Positions 37,755-47,703 are shown, counted from the first letter of the stretch. The stretch: DNA of 64,000 bases from Arthrobacter sp. zg-Y238 (GCF_024385525.1 NZ_JANFLU010000001.1:186001-250000); one strand, 5' to 3'. Notes: a model not told the origin generated them from the letters alone. Numbers and translations: made by a program.

Positions 37755-39416
37755 TTAGGGAGTGCGCCGGAGTTTGGCAAGGAGCGGTGCCAGGAACGCG
37801 TCCAGCTCGGAGACCTTCAGAACGCGCAGCATGAGGTAGTACGCCATGGCCATCAGGGCGCCGCAGACCACCAGGACTACGGTGGCGGAAGGCAGCGATT
37901 GCCAGGCAAAGCCGTCGGCCGAGTAGCCGCCCAGCACAGCCAAGGCGGCCGAACCGACGGCGGAAGCAGCCAAAGCGGCAACCACGAGCCGGACGTGGAC
38001 GTCGAAGACCCGGGCGCCGCCGTAGTCGCCGAGGCTGCGGCGGAGGAAGATGTGACTGAGGACGACGGCCGCGACGTTGCCCAGGGAATAGGCGATGGCC
38101 AGGGCGAAGATGATCCGGTCGGCGGGCAAGGTGGCTGCCCCCAGGGCAAGCGTGATGCCGAAGGCCGAAAGAATCAGCTGCATAACGAGCGGGGTCTTCG
38201 CGTCCTCGTTGGCGTAGAAGGCACGGTTCATCAGGAAGGTGGCGCTGAGGAAGGGTGCGCTGATCGCCAGCAGCACCAGCACCTGGGCCTGCAGCGCGGC
38301 GGAGACATTCGATCCGCCGCTGAACCAGATGCTGATCGGTCCGGCCAGGACAATCAGCACCGCGGAGCAAAAGACGGTGGCCACCCCGATGGCCCGCAGC
38401 CCCTGCGACAGGGTCGCCCGGACGCCGTCGTAGTTTTTCTCCGAGTAGGCGTGGGACATCTGGTTGAAGAGCACCGTGGCGAGGGACAACGTGATGACGG
38501 AGTGCGGAATGATGTACAGCATCGACGCCGTTTCCAGGTTCAGCTGCCCGGCAATCTCACGGCCCATGGCCTGGTATTCGGGCCGGGCTTCGGAGGCGAT
38601 CGTGGCCACGGCTGTGTAGACCAGGTAAGCGCCGTTGCCCACAAGCATCGTGATGATGGTCCACTTGGCCACCTTCCCGGTTTCCCGCAGGCCCACCCCG
38701 CGAAGCCCGAACGAGGGACGCAGCCCCAGTCCAAGGCGGCGCAGCGGGACCAGCAGGATCAGTGCCTGCATCACAATGCCGAGGGTGGTGCTGCCGGCCA
38801 GGATGACGGTGGCCTGGGTAGTCCAGTTCTCCGGAGAGAACGACGACGTCTCCTCCCTGCCGATGAACGTAATGAAGACGAGCAGGCCGGCGATCGCGAT
38901 GATGTTGTTGACCACGGGCGCCCACATGTAGGCGCCGAACCTGCCGTTGGCGTTGAGGATCTGCCCGATCACCGCGTAGGCGCCGTAGAAGAAGATCTGC
39001 GGGAAAAGCCAGTAGGCGAAGGTGGTCGCCAGGGCCAGCTGGTCCGGGCTCAGCGACAAGACCGTGGACAGGATCACGGGTGCAGCGAGCGTGGCCACGA
39101 GGGCTATGCCGGCCAGCACGAGGAGGCAGAGGGTGAGGATCCGCGAAACGTACTCGGCGCCCCCGTCAGGCCGCTTGCTCGCCTTGATGATCTGCGGGAC
39201 CAGCACTGCGTTGAAGACGCCGCCGGCCACCATCAGGTAGATAAAGTTCGGCAGCACGTTCGCTGAACTGAAGATATCGGTGACCAGTCCGGTGCTGCCG
39301 ATGGCGATTGCCAACAGGGCGGTGCGGACCAGTCCAAGGACACGGGAAACGAGTGTTCCCGATGCCATCACGACACTCGAACGCGTAGTACTGGGGGCTA
39401 TGTTCTTTTCGGCCAT
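37755..39416 (-). CDS. murJ: Lipid II flippase MurJ (MviN)
   Basis: 553 aa with about 14 membrane helices. MviN features: MASGTLVSRVLGLVRTALLA at the start, APVVNNIIAIAGLL, and RAFYANEDAKTPL. MurJ moves lipid II across the membrane for wall synthesis. It lacks the cytoplasmic pseudokinase fusion seen in mycobacterial MviN. It follows the Nudix gene by 62 bases on the same strand, consistent with an operon running on toward the pseudokinase-like gene. Confidence 0.95.
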   Translation of the reverse strand: MAEKNIAPSTTRSSVVMASGTLVSRVLGLVRTALLAIAIGSTGLVTDIFSSANVLPNFIYLMVAGGVFNAVLVPQIIKASKRPDGGAEYVSRILTLCLLVLAGIALVATLAAPVILSTVLSLSPDQLALATTFAYWLFPQIFFYGAYAVIGQILNANGRFGAYMWAPVVNNIIAIAGLLVFITFIGREETSSFSPENWTTQATVILAGSTTLGIVMQALILLVPLRRLGLGLRPSFGLRGVGLRETGKVAKWTIITMLVGNGAYLVYTAVATIASEARPEYQAMGREIAGQLNLETASMLYIIPHSVITLSLATVLFNQMSHAYSEKNYDGVRATLSQGLRAIGVATVFCSAVLIVLAGPISIWFSGGSNVSAALQAQVLVLLAISAPFLSATFLMNRAFYANEDAKTPLVMQLILSAFGITLALGAATLPADRIIFALAIAYSLGNVAAVVLSHIFLRRSLGDYGGARVFDVHVRLVVAALAASAVGSAALAVLGGYSADGFAWQSLPSATVVLVVCGALMAMAYYLMLRVLKVSELDAFLAPLLAKLRRTP

Positions 39417-39478
39417 CGTGACCCTATGTTCTCACCTCCGGTCCGGATTGCCTCAAACGGCGCTGCGCCCCGGGGGAG

Positions 39479-40009
39479 TCAAAGGTAGCGGGGGAGGATC
39501 TCGCGGGCGAGGTCCGCGATGCGGCGCTCGTTGGGGAAGGAGAGCCGCCGGCCGAGCTCCGCCAGCGGAACCCAGGCGACGTCCACGGCTTCGTGGTCCG
39601 GATCATTTTCGATGGTCAGGTGCCCGCCGCAGGCTTCCAGGAGGAAGTGGTGGACCGTCTTATGCACCCGGTGCCCGCTGACCGTAAACCAGTAGTCGAT
39701 ACTGCCCAGTGCCGTCAGGATGCGGCCGTCAATGCCCGTCTCCTCCGCAATTTCGCGGATGGCGGCAGCCTGATTGTCTTCGTCGTTTTCGGGGTGGCCC
39801 TTGGGCAGGCACCATTCCAGCCGGCCGCCGCGGTTCAGTCGGGCAATGATCGCGACGTGCAGCTGCTCCGTTGAGGTGTCGACCACAATCCCGCCGGCCG
39901 AAACCTCCTCCACCGTGGGGAGGGGGGTATGCACCGAATGCGCACCGGCGCCGCCCATTGACGCAGTCAACGGGGTCCGCTTGGGGGCGCTCGGTACGGG
40001 ATGGGCCAT
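39479..40009 (-). CDS. mutT4: Nudix hydrolase, MutT4-like
   Basis: 176 aa. The Nudix box is GHPENDEDNQAAAIREIAEETGI, split here as GHPENDED...REIAEETGI, after VSAGGIVV. It hydrolyses nucleoside-diphosphate-linked compounds; the substrate is not defined by sequence. Position between pcnA and murJ matches MutT4 of mycobacteria. TACAGT lies 6 bases before the ATG, suggesting a leaderless transcript from a promoter shared with divergent pcnA. Confidence 0.88.
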   Translation of the reverse strand: MAHPVPSAPKRTPLTASMGGAGAHSVHTPLPTVEEVSAGGIVVDTSTEQLHVAIIARLNRGGRLEWCLPKGHPENDEDNQAAAIREIAEETGIDGRILTALGSIDYWFTVSGHRVHKTVHHFLLEACGGHLTIENDPDHEAVDVAWVPLAELGRRLSFPNERRIADLAREILPRYL

Positions 40010-40152
40010 ACTCCCACTGTAACGATCTTTGCCGGGGGATGATGACTGTTATGCGGGCTGCCGGAGAGGAAGCGGGAACCCTCGGCGTGTCCGCGCTCCA
40101 GCTCTCACCCCTTGTCGGCCTTCACCGTTTTATCTGGCAGGCTTAAAGCACT

Positions 40153-41679
40153 ATGGTGCACCTTTTTGATAGTTCGGCTTTGAAGTCCCCGTTACCCGAG
40201 GTGATCCCGGAACTCGGGGCGCGTTTCGAGGATGCCGGATACGAGCTTTCGCTCGTTGGCGGCCCCGTCCGCGACCTGTTCCTGGGCAGGGTTTCCCCGG
40301 ATCTGGATTTCACCACCAACGCGCGCCCGGACGACATCATCAGGGTCATCAAGGGCTGGGCCGACACTTACTGGGAGATCGGCCGGGAGTTCGGCACCAT
40401 CGGGATGCGCAAGGACGGCTTCCAGGTGGAGGTCACCACCTACCGGGCCGATGCCTATGATCCCGACTCCCGCAAGCCCGCCGTGGCTTTCGGCGACAAG
40501 CTTGAAGACGATCTGTTCCGCCGTGACTTCACCATGAACGCGATGGCGCTGCGGCTGCCGTCGATGGAACTGGTGGATCCCTTTGGCGGCGCCCGCGATC
40601 TGCATGCGGGGATGGTGCGTACCCCCGGTGCGCCGTCGACGTCGTTCTCCGACGATCCGCTGCGCATGATGCGGGCCGCCCGCTTCGCCTCCCAGCTGGG
40701 GGTGGAAGTGGCGCCGGACGTTTTTGAAGCGATGCGGGACATGGCCGGGCGGATCGAGATCATCTCCGCCGAACGGGTCCGGGACGAATTGACCAAGCTG
40801 ATCTGCGGCAAGGCCCCGTGGACCGGCGTGAACCTGCTCGTGGAGAGCGGCCTGGCCGACCACGTGCTGCCTGAGGTTTCGGCGCTGCGCCTCGAGATTG
40901 ACGAGCATCACCGGCACAAGGACGTGTACCAGCACTCCCTGACGGTCCTCCGCCAGGCGTGCGAACTGGAAACCGACGGCGACGGTCCGGTGCCGGCACC
41001 GGATTTCGTGCTGCGCTTCGCGGCCCTGATGCACGACGTCGGAAAACCCTCCACCCGCCGCTTTGAGTCGACCGGGTCCGTGAGCTTCCTGCACCACGAC
41101 GCCGTCGGCGCCAAGCTGACCGCCAAGCGGATGAAGGCCCTGCGGTTCGACAATGACACCATCAAGGCCGTGGCCCGGCTGGTGGAACTGCACATGCGCT
41201 TCTACGGCTACGGTGATGCAGGCTGGACCGACTCGGCGGTGCGCCGCTACGTGAACGACGCCGGTCCGCTGCTGCAGCGGCTGCACCGGCTCACGCGTTC
41301 CGATGTCACCACCCGCAACCGGCGCAAGGCCGAGCGGCTGGCTTTCGCCTACGACGATTTGGAGCAGCGCATAGCCGCCCTGGCCGAGCAGGAAGAGCTG
41401 GCCGCGATCCGTCCGGACCTGGACGGCGAACAGATCATGGCGCTGCTGCAGATCCGTCCCGGACCGGTGGTGGGCCGCGCGTACCGGTTCCTGCTGGAGG
41501 AACGGATGGAAAACGGTCCGCGGAGCGAGGCTGAAACAGCTGAGCTGCTCCGCGCCTGGTGGGCGGAACAGCCCGAGAACCAGATTGCTGCCGCTGGCGC
41601 AGCACCTGATACAACGGAAAAGGAACCCCAGCGGGAACCGGAAGCATCAGGTACGAACGTGAAGGACAGCGAAAAATGA
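40153..41679 (+). CDS. pcnA: CCA tRNA nucleotidyltransferase
   Basis: 508 aa. Class II nucleotidyltransferase head with LVGGPVRDLFLG (35-46) and catalytic DLDF (50-53), the RRDFTMNAMAL motif, and a C-terminal HD domain with LMHDVGKPSTRRFE. It adds CCA to tRNA 3' ends, needed here since the tRNA genes in the window do not encode CCA in place. ATG at 40153 in the divergent arrangement with mutT4. The stop overlaps the next gene (ATGA). Confidence 0.95.
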   Translation: MVHLFDSSALKSPLPEVIPELGARFEDAGYELSLVGGPVRDLFLGRVSPDLDFTTNARPDDIIRVIKGWADTYWEIGREFGTIGMRKDGFQVEVTTYRADAYDPDSRKPAVAFGDKLEDDLFRRDFTMNAMALRLPSMELVDPFGGARDLHAGMVRTPGAPSTSFSDDPLRMMRAARFASQLGVEVAPDVFEAMRDMAGRIEIISAERVRDELTKLICGKAPWTGVNLLVESGLADHVLPEVSALRLEIDEHHRHKDVYQHSLTVLRQACELETDGDGPVPAPDFVLRFAALMHDVGKPSTRRFESTGSVSFLHHDAVGAKLTAKRMKALRFDNDTIKAVARLVELHMRFYGYGDAGWTDSAVRRYVNDAGPLLQRLHRLTRSDVTTRNRRKAERLAFAYDDLEQRIAALAEQEELAAIRPDLDGEQIMALLQIRPGPVVGRAYRFLLEERMENGPRSEAETAELLRAWWAEQPENQIAAAGAAPDTTEKEPQREPEASGTNVKDSEK

Positions 41680-42332
41680 GCAACGGGGAAAATTTCGGCC
41701 CGGCAGTCCCGGACCTGACTCCGTCCGGAACCCGGTTGCCCCGCCTCTGGCTGCTGCGCCACGGGGAAACCGAATGGTCCCGGGAAGGCAACTACACCGG
41801 CCTGACGGATATCCCCCTTACGTCCGAGGGTGAGGCCCAGGCTGAGGCCGCGCGGGCCAAGATCGGTCCGGTGACCTTTGACCGGGTACTGACCTCCCCG
41901 CTGATCCGTGCCCGCCGCACCGCAGAACTGGTGGGTTACCCCGACGCCGAGGTGGTTCCGCACGCCCACGAGTGGGACTACGGGGACAACGAGGGCCGCA
42001 ACAGCCGGCAGGTCCGCGCAGAAAACCCCGGCTACCTGATCTGGAAGGACGGCGTGCCCAACGGAGAGACCCTGGCGCAGGTTGCCGAACGGGCCGACCT
42101 CATCATCTCCTCCGTGCAGGCCGGCTGCGGCACCGAAATGGACCGCGACCCCGAGGCGACGCCGGTGGAGAAGGTCCTGCTCGTGGCCCACGGCCATTTC
42201 CTGCGTATCCTGGCTGCCCGCTGGCTCGGCCTTGCCCCTGAGATGGGCCGGCATTTTGCGCTCAGCACCGCAGCGGTCTGCACTCTCGGCTGGGACAAGC
42301 ACACGCCCGCCGTTGTCGGCTGGAACCTCTAG
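41676..42332 (+). CDS. Histidine phosphatase superfamily protein
   Basis: 218 aa phosphoglycerate-mutase-like fold. Phosphohistidine motif LRHGETEWS near residue 28, ENPGYLIWKDGVPNGET in the middle, and the second catalytic His in LLVAHGHFLR. It may be an acid or sugar phosphatase; the substrate is unknown. Coupled to pcnA by the ATGA overlap. An inverted repeat begins 9 bases after the stop. Confidence 0.9.
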   Translation: MSNGENFGPAVPDLTPSGTRLPRLWLLRHGETEWSREGNYTGLTDIPLTSEGEAQAEAARAKIGPVTFDRVLTSPLIRARRTAELVGYPDAEVVPHAHEWDYGDNEGRNSRQVRAENPGYLIWKDGVPNGETLAQVAERADLIISSVQAGCGTEMDRDPEATPVEKVLLVAHGHFLRILAARWLGLAPEMGRHFALSTAAVCTLGWDKHTPAVVGWNL

Positions 42333-42340
42333 TACTGCGA

Positions 42341-42413
42341 CACGGCCCTGCCCGCACGACCCTGGAATAAAAGTTTTTTAGGGAATTTGGAGAAAGTGCT
42401 TGGCAGGGCCGTG
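42341..42413. repeat. 12-bp inverted repeat flanking an AT-rich core
   Basis: CACGGCCCTGCC (42341-42352) and its exact complement GGCAGGGCCGTG (42402-42413) enclose 49 bases that are AT-rich (AATAAAAGTTTTTTAGGG). It lies just after the phosphatase stop. It may be an unusual terminator or the footprint of a small element; neither is proven. Confidence 0.7.
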
Positions 42414-42552
42414 AAGTCTGTTGTACCTTTCTTTTGCGGGCACATTAATCGTCCGCAATAGACCGAACTGGATTCCCTGCTTACGGAGCTGCTTCTGCAG
42501 CTTTACGTCAGTGTCCAGTACCCCGGGTACCGCGAACAGGAGGTGGAGATTG

Positions 42553-42714
42553 ATGAACACTAATGGAATTCACATCGTAGTTACCGGCGGCAAAACCGGC
42601 AGCAATCTCCGGCCGTCCTTCCGGAAGTCCCAGGTACCAACCTCGGTCCTCCCCGGTCGGCCCCGCGCCGCTTCCCGGTTTACCGGAACTGCCAGCTGGC
42701 CCGTTTCAGCGTAA
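42553..42714 (+). CDS. Candidate small protein with strong ribosome site
   Basis: 53-aa open frame (MNTNGIHIVVTGGKTGSN...). Its main support is AGGAGG at 42538-42543, 9 bases before the ATG, the best Shine-Dalgarno match in this gene-poor stretch. The sequence is basic and Pro/Ser/Arg-rich with no recognised family, helix or signal. The frame also extends upstream without a better start. It could be a real small protein, a leader peptide or chance. Confidence 0.4.
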   Translation: MNTNGIHIVVTGGKTGSNLRPSFRKSQVPTSVLPGRPRAASRFTGTASWPVSA

Positions 42715-43021
42715 ACGCTGCCGGCCCGGCAAAACAGTCCACCGCCACCGGCGCCAGGTGCTCCCGTCCAGCTCCACACACGCTCTTCCGTCGCCCCTCC
42801 CTTTTCGTGGGGAGCTGGCCGGGCCCGTGTAGTGGATTAGCCGCGGAACGGTAGCCGGCATTCCCCTTTGAAAGACATTGCTGCGTCAAAGGTCGGGTAT
42901 TTCCCGCAAATCGCCTTGACGTCGCTTTAACGTCCTTTATTGGCTCCCTGCGTCATTTCGACGTTATTTTATCCCCTTATTCTTTTGTGCCCTTTTTCGG
43001 GCCTTCCTGTCGGAGATTCCA

Positions 43022-43324
43022 ATGCCTGAATTACCCCTGCCCGGTACCACTCTGCCCAAAACCAACCAACCCGGCCCCCGGTCCGGACTTCAGAGCCGGC
43101 TACATGCTGCCGCCAGCCTTGATGAGTCGCTGCTGCCCCGCGCACGGCCGCCGGAACAACCCGCTCCTGTCCTGCGACGCGCAGCCAAGGGGGTGTACGC
43201 AATGCTCAAGCGACTGCGGAGTTCCTACCTTCGGTCCAGTGCCGTCCATCACGCCCGGATGGACGCGGCCCTGACCGGTGAACAAGGTCACCTGCTGATG
43301 CACTACTTCAATTCCGTCAAATAA
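43022..43324 (+). CDS. Candidate hypothetical protein upstream of mshA
   Basis: 100-aa open frame on the mshA strand with GGAG 6 bases before the ATG. The C-terminal half (RRAAKGVYAMLKRLRSSYLRS, then HLLMHYFNSVK) could form basic amphipathic helix, and third codon positions are fairly GC-rich. No family is recognised. It ends 180 bases before mshA. Apart from this and the frame at 42553, the region 42414-43504 shows no gene and is AT-richer than its surroundings. Confidence 0.45.
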   Translation: MPELPLPGTTLPKTNQPGPRSGLQSRLHAAASLDESLLPRARPPEQPAPVLRRAAKGVYAMLKRLRSSYLRSSAVHHARMDAALTGEQGHLLMHYFNSVK

Positions 43325-43462
43325 TCGATGGTCCCGCCTGGACCTGTTCAACCGTCGCTGCCCGGCACCCTGTGGATGCCGGGCAGTGCCGTGTCCGGCA
43401 TCCGGCGGCGAGGGGGCGGACGTGTTCTGGCTGACAGGAAACAAAGCTCGAGCCCGCGGCGT

Positions 43463-43500
43463 TATAAAGTCGATAGAGAAGTTAACGGTCAGGAAGGGAG
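43463..43500 (+). promoter_or_regulatory. mshA -10-like element and ribosome site
   Basis: TATAAA at 43463-43468 lies 42 bases before the GTG of mshA; no convincing -35 was found. GGAAGGGAG at 43492-43500 lies 4 bases before the start and fixes the choice of GTG 43505. Confidence 0.5.
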
Positions 43501-43504
43501 CGAA

Positions 43505-44749
43505 GTGCCCCAGGTCAAGCGTGTGGCCATGCTCTCCCTTCATACCTCCCCGCTTGAACAGCCCGGGTCCGGCGATGCCGGCGGCATGAACGTCTACGTC
43601 CGGTCCGTTGCCCTGGAACTGGCACGCGCAGGTACCGAGGTGGAGATCTTCACCCGGGCCACGGACCCGCTGCAGACCGCCGACGTTGCCCTGGCCCCCG
43701 GAGTGAAGGTCCGCCACGTGGTTGCCGGTCCCGTCCGCAAGGTGGCCAAGGAAGAGCTGCCGTACCTGGATCTGGCCGGCGCGGTGGCTGAAGCGCAGCC
43801 GTTCCTGCTGGACGGCGGCTTCGATGTTGTCCACTCCCATTACTGGGTTTCAGGCGCCGCAGGACTATCCGTGGCGCGGCAGTGGGACCTCCCGCTGGTC
43901 CACACCATGCACACCATGGCTCGGGTCAAGAACCTGCAGGGGCAGCCCGGTGAAGCACTCGAGCCGCAGATCCGGATTGACGGCGAGGAGCAGATAGTCC
44001 GCGGTGCGACCCGGTTGATAGCCAATACCAGCACCGAGGCCGCCGAGCTGGAAACCTTTTACGGAGCCGATCCGGAGTCCGTCGACGTGGTGGCACCGGG
44101 CGTGGACCTGAATGTGTTTTCCCCACGGGGCAGGCCCGGAGTGCAGGCAGGGCTGGGATTCCTCCCCGGGGTCTTCCATGTGGTTTTCGCCGGCCGGATC
44201 CAGCGCATGAAGGGCCCCCAGATTCTGGTGGAGGCCGCCGCCGAGCTGCGCCGCCGCCGGCCGGACATCCCCCTGCGCGTAAGCATCCTCGGCGCCGGCA
44301 GCGGCTCCTCGGTGCTTGACCTGGCACCGCTGGTCCGCCGGTTGGGACTGCAGGACACGGTGTCCCTGCGCCCGCCGGTCGAGCCACACCAGCTCGCTGC
44401 CTGGTTCCGCGCCGCCGACGTCGTGGCCGTGCCTTCCTTCAGCGAATCGTTCGGCCTGGTGGCCCTCGAGGCCCAGGCCTGCGGCACCCCCGTCCTCGCC
44501 GCCAATGTGGGCGGGCTGCCCAAGGCCGTGCGCAACGGATGCAGCGGCGTCCTTGTTGACGGCCATGCCCCGGGCCGCTGGGCCGCCGAACTGGAGGCAC
44601 TCTACGACGGCACCGACCGCCGTCGTGCGCTCGGCGAAGGGGCTGCCGCCCACGCTCAGGCGTTCGGCTGGCGCCGGACCGCCATGCTGACCGCGGAAAG
44701 TTACCGTGAGGCGGCCGAGCAGTTCGCCAGCCGCTCCGTGCGCAAGTAG
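43505..44749 (+). CDS. mshA: D-inositol-3-phosphate glycosyltransferase MshA
   Basis: 414 aa GT4 (GT-B) enzyme. N-terminal MLSLHTSPLEQPGSGDAGGMNVYV and HYWVSGAAG are typical of MshA, with the donor-site ESFGLVALEAQ near residue 315. It transfers GlcNAc from UDP-GlcNAc to 1L-inositol-3-phosphate, the first step of mycothiol synthesis. The GTG start has a good ribosome site; ATG 43529 inside is less likely. ino1, which makes the acceptor, lies 1.9 kb away. Confidence 0.93.
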   Translation: MPQVKRVAMLSLHTSPLEQPGSGDAGGMNVYVRSVALELARAGTEVEIFTRATDPLQTADVALAPGVKVRHVVAGPVRKVAKEELPYLDLAGAVAEAQPFLLDGGFDVVHSHYWVSGAAGLSVARQWDLPLVHTMHTMARVKNLQGQPGEALEPQIRIDGEEQIVRGATRLIANTSTEAAELETFYGADPESVDVVAPGVDLNVFSPRGRPGVQAGLGFLPGVFHVVFAGRIQRMKGPQILVEAAAELRRRRPDIPLRVSILGAGSGSSVLDLAPLVRRLGLQDTVSLRPPVEPHQLAAWFRAADVVAVPSFSESFGLVALEAQACGTPVLAANVGGLPKAVRNGCSGVLVDGHAPGRWAAELEALYDGTDRRRALGEGAAAHAQAFGWRRTAMLTAESYREAAEQFASRSVRK

Positions 44750-44864
44750 CACTGGGCAGCTCCACAGGCTGCTGCCGCCGCCTCCCTGCTGATAGCTTGT
44801 CTTGCATCCATACGACCAGCGGCCGCCAAGGGTTTTCGTTGACGGCACAGTGGAAAGGCAGAAG

Positions 44865-46550
44865 ATGACTGTCGGTGCCGATACGCCCTCGGACCTCGAG
44901 ATTTCCCGGGCGGCACGCCTGCTGCCCATCACCGAGATAGCCCGCCGTGCGTCCATTCCCGACGCCGCGCTGGAACCCTACGGACGCTACAAGGCGAAGG
45001 TTGACCCGGCCCTCCTGCCCGAGAGTCCGGCGCGCGGTCGGGTGGTTTTGGTTACGGCCATGAGTCCCACGCCCGCCGGCGAAGGCAAATCCACGGTGAC
45101 GGTGGGACTGGCCGACGCCCTCCAGCGGGCAGGCGAAAACGTGATGATCGCCCTGCGTGAGCCGTCCTTGGGTCCGGTCCTGGGGATGAAGGGAGGCGCC
45201 ACGGGCGGCGGCTACTCCCAAGTGGTGCCCATGGAGGACATCAACCTGCACTTCACCGGCGATTTCCATGCAATCACCGCAGCCAACAACGCGCTGGCCG
45301 CACTGGTGGACAACCATATCTTCCAGGGAAACCAGCTGGGGCTGGATCCGCGGCGCATCACCATCAAGCGGGTGATGGACATGAATGACCGCGCCCTGCG
45401 GGACATCGTGATCGGCCTCGGCGGTCCGGCGCAGGGGGTCCCGCGGCAGGACGGCTTCGACATCACCGTGGCGTCGGAGGTAATGGCCGTCTTCTGCCTT
45501 GCACGGAATCTATCGGACCTGTCCGACCGCCTGTCCCGGATCACGGTGGGCTACACCTATGACCGCCGGCCGGTCACCGTTGCGGACCTCGGTGCACAGG
45601 GCGCCATGACGCTGCTGCTGCGCGATGCGGTGAAACCAAACCTGGTGCAGACCCTGGCCGGAACCCCGGCACTCGTCCATGGCGGCCCGTTCGCCAACAT
45701 TGCCCACGGCTGCAACTCGGTCATTGCCACGGCCACAGCGCGCCGACTTGCGGGCGTCGTCGTCACGGAGGCCGGTTTCGGCGCCGACCTCGGCGCGGAG
45801 AAGTACCTGGACATCAAGGCGCGGGTGGCCGATGTCGCCCCGGCCGCCGTCGTGGTGGTGGCCACCGTCCGTGCACTCAAGATGCATGGCGGAATACCCA
45901 AGAGTGATCTGGCCGCGGAGAATCTGCCTGCTCTGCAGGCAGGGACGGTGAACCTGCACCGGCATCTGGAGAATATCCGCCGGTTCGGAATCAACCCCGT
46001 GGTGGCGGTCAACCGGTTCATCACGGATACCGAGGCGGAACTGCGCTGGCTCATCGACTGGTGCGCGGAGGAGGGCGTGACGGCCGCGGTGGCAGATGTG
46101 TGGGCGCAGGGCGGCGGCGGCCCCGGCGGCGACGACCTGGCGGCAGCTGTGCTCCGGGCGTTGGAGCAGCCCTCCGATTTCCGGTTCCTGTATCCGGATG
46201 AGCTGCCGGTGGCGGAGAAGATCAGTACCGTGGCCCGGGAAATCTACGGGGCCGCAGACGTCGAATTTTCTCCCCCCGCCCGGCGCCGGCTGCAGGAGAT
46301 CGAAGAGCGGGGCCTGGAGCACCTGCCGGTCTGCATGGCCAAGACTCCGTACTCCTTCACGGACGACCCCACGGTCCTCGGCGCGCCGGCCGGATTCACC
46401 CTCCATGTGCGGGACCTGATCATCAAGACCGGTGCCGGCTTCGTGGTGGCATTGACGGGCGCCGTCATGACCATGCCCGGACTGCCCAGGAACCCGGCAG
46501 CGCTGCGCATGGACGTAGCCGCGGACGGCACGCCCAGCGGACTGATTTAA
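44865..46550 (+). CDS. fhs: Formate-tetrahydrofolate ligase
   Basis: 561 aa. P-loop [11 protein letters not shown] near the N-terminus, then [39 protein letters not shown] and [15 protein letters not shown], all canonical. It makes 10-formyl-THF from formate, ATP and THF. ATG 44865 is preceded by AAAGG and gives the family N-terminus; an in-frame upstream start adds 21 poorly conserved residues. A hairpin at 46565 separates it from convergent ino1. Confidence 0.96.
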   Translation: MTVGADTPSDLEISRAARLLPITEIARRASIPDAALEPYGRYKAKVDPALLPESPARGRVVLVTAMSPTPAGEGKSTVTVGLADALQRAGENVMIALREPSLGPVLGMKGGATGGGYSQVVPMEDINLHFTGDFHAITAANNALAALVDNHIFQGNQLGLDPRRITIKRVMDMNDRALRDIVIGLGGPAQGVPRQDGFDITVASEVMAVFCLARNLSDLSDRLSRITVGYTYDRRPVTVADLGAQGAMTLLLRDAVKPNLVQTLAGTPALVHGGPFANIAHGCNSVIATATARRLAGVVVTEAGFGADLGAEKYLDIKARVADVAPAAVVVVATVRALKMHGGIPKSDLAAENLPALQAGTVNLHRHLENIRRFGINPVVAVNRFITDTEAELRWLIDWCAEEGVTAAVADVWAQGGGGPGGDDLAAAVLRALEQPSDFRFLYPDELPVAEKISTVAREIYGAADVEFSPPARRRLQEIEERGLEHLPVCMAKTPYSFTDDPTVLGAPAGFTLHVRDLIIKTGAGFVVALTGAVMTMPGLPRNPAALRMDVAADGTPSGLI

Positions 46551-46564
46551 GGGCGGAACGCAGC

Positions 46565-46603
46565 AATGCCCCCGGTTCCGGAGTCTTCCGGAACCAGGGG
46601 CAT
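46565..46603. terminator. Hairpin between convergent fhs and ino1
   Basis: Imperfect 18-bp stem (AATGCCCCCGGTTCCGGA with TCCGGAACCAGGGGCATT, one mismatch) and a 3-base loop, located between the two stop codons. It has no T-run on either side. Confidence 0.65.
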
Positions 46604-46617
46604 TGCCGCCGGGGGTC

Positions 46618-47703
46618 TTAGCGCTCAACCTCGCCGCGGATGAACTGCTCTACCTTTTCCTTGGCCAGGTCATCGTTGTACTGCTCCGGCGGCGACTTCA
46701 TGAAGTAGCTCGAGGCCGAGAGGATAGGCCCGCCCACACCGCGGTCCAGGGCAATCTTGGCGGCACGCACGGCATCGATGATGACGCCGGCGGAGTTGGG
46801 GGAGTCCCAGACTTCCAGCTTGTACTCCAGGGACACCGGAGCGTCGCCGAAGTTGCGTCCCTCAAGGCGGACAAAGGCCCATTTACGGTCATCGAGCCAC
46901 GCGACGTAGTCCGACGGGCCGATGTGGACGTCGTCGGCCTTCAGATGGGCCGAGGTGTTGGAGGTGACGGCCTGCGTCTTGGAGATCTTCTTGGATTCCA
47001 GGCGCTCGCGTTCGAGCATGTTCTTGAAGTCCATGTTGCCGCCGACATTCAGCTGGTAGGTGCGGTCCAGGATGACGCCGCGGTCCTCGAACAGCTTGGC
47101 CATGACGCGGTGCGTGATGGTGGCGCCGATCTGGCTCTTGATGTCGTCGCCGACAATCGGCACGCCGGCAGCGGTGAACTTGTCCGCCCACTCCTTGGTG
47201 CCGGCAATGAAGACGGGCAGCGCGTTGACGAAGGCGACGCCGGCGTCGATGGCGCACTGGGCGTAGAACTTGGCAGCCTGCTCGGAGCCGACCGGCAGAT
47301 AGCAGACCATAACGTCCACAGCGTTGTCCCGAAGGGCAGCAACAATGTCCACCGGCGACGCATCGGATTCAGTGATCGTTTCCCGGTAGTACTTGCCGAG
47401 CCCGTCGAGGGTGTGCCCGCGCTGCACGGTGATGCCGGTCTGCGGCACATCGGCAATCTTGATGGTGTTGTTTTCGCTTGCGCCGATCGCGTCAGCCAGG
47501 TCGAGGCCGACTTTCTTGCTGTCGACGTCGAAAGCGGCAACGAACTGCACGTCATTGACGTGGTAGTCGCCGAACTTCACGTGCATCAGGCCAGGGACGG
47601 TTTCGTTGGGATCGGCGCTGCGGTAGTACTGGACACCCTGCACCAGCGAAGCTGCGCAGTTTCCAACACCCACAATTGCGACCCGGATGGGGTTCTCGGA
47701 CAC
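46618..47703 (-). CDS. ino1: Inositol-3-phosphate synthase
   Basis: 361 aa, actinobacterial short form. NAD-binding [16 protein letters not shown] at the N-terminus, then [27 protein letters not shown] and [13 protein letters not shown]. It converts glucose-6-phosphate to 1L-myo-inositol-1-phosphate (inositol-3-phosphate), feeding mycothiol through MshA and inositol lipids. GTG 47703 with AAGGAG 4 bases upstream is preferred over a longer ATG frame. Divergent from the GT87 gene. Confidence 0.96.
   Translation of the reverse strand: MSENPIRVAIVGVGNCAASLVQGVQYYRSADPNETVPGLMHVKFGDYHVNDVQFVAAFDVDSKKVGLDLADAIGASENNTIKIADVPQTGITVQRGHTLDGLGKYYRETITESDASPVDIVAALRDNAVDVMVCYLPVGSEQAAKFYAQCAIDAGVAFVNALPVFIAGTKEWADKFTAAGVPIVGDDIKSQIGATITHRVMAKLFEDRGVILDRTYQLNVGGNMDFKNMLERERLESKKISKTQAVTSNTSAHLKADDVHIGPSDYVAWLDDRKWAFVRLEGRNFGDAPVSLEYKLEVWDSPNSAGVIIDAVRAAKIALDRGVGGPILSASSYFMKSPPEQYNDDLAKEKVEQFIRGEVER

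Noticed and set aside
37716-39266. 516-codon frame on the plus strand
   Set aside because: It is antisense to murJ, low-complexity and rich in Gly, Asp, Arg and Gln; a shadow of membrane-protein codons.
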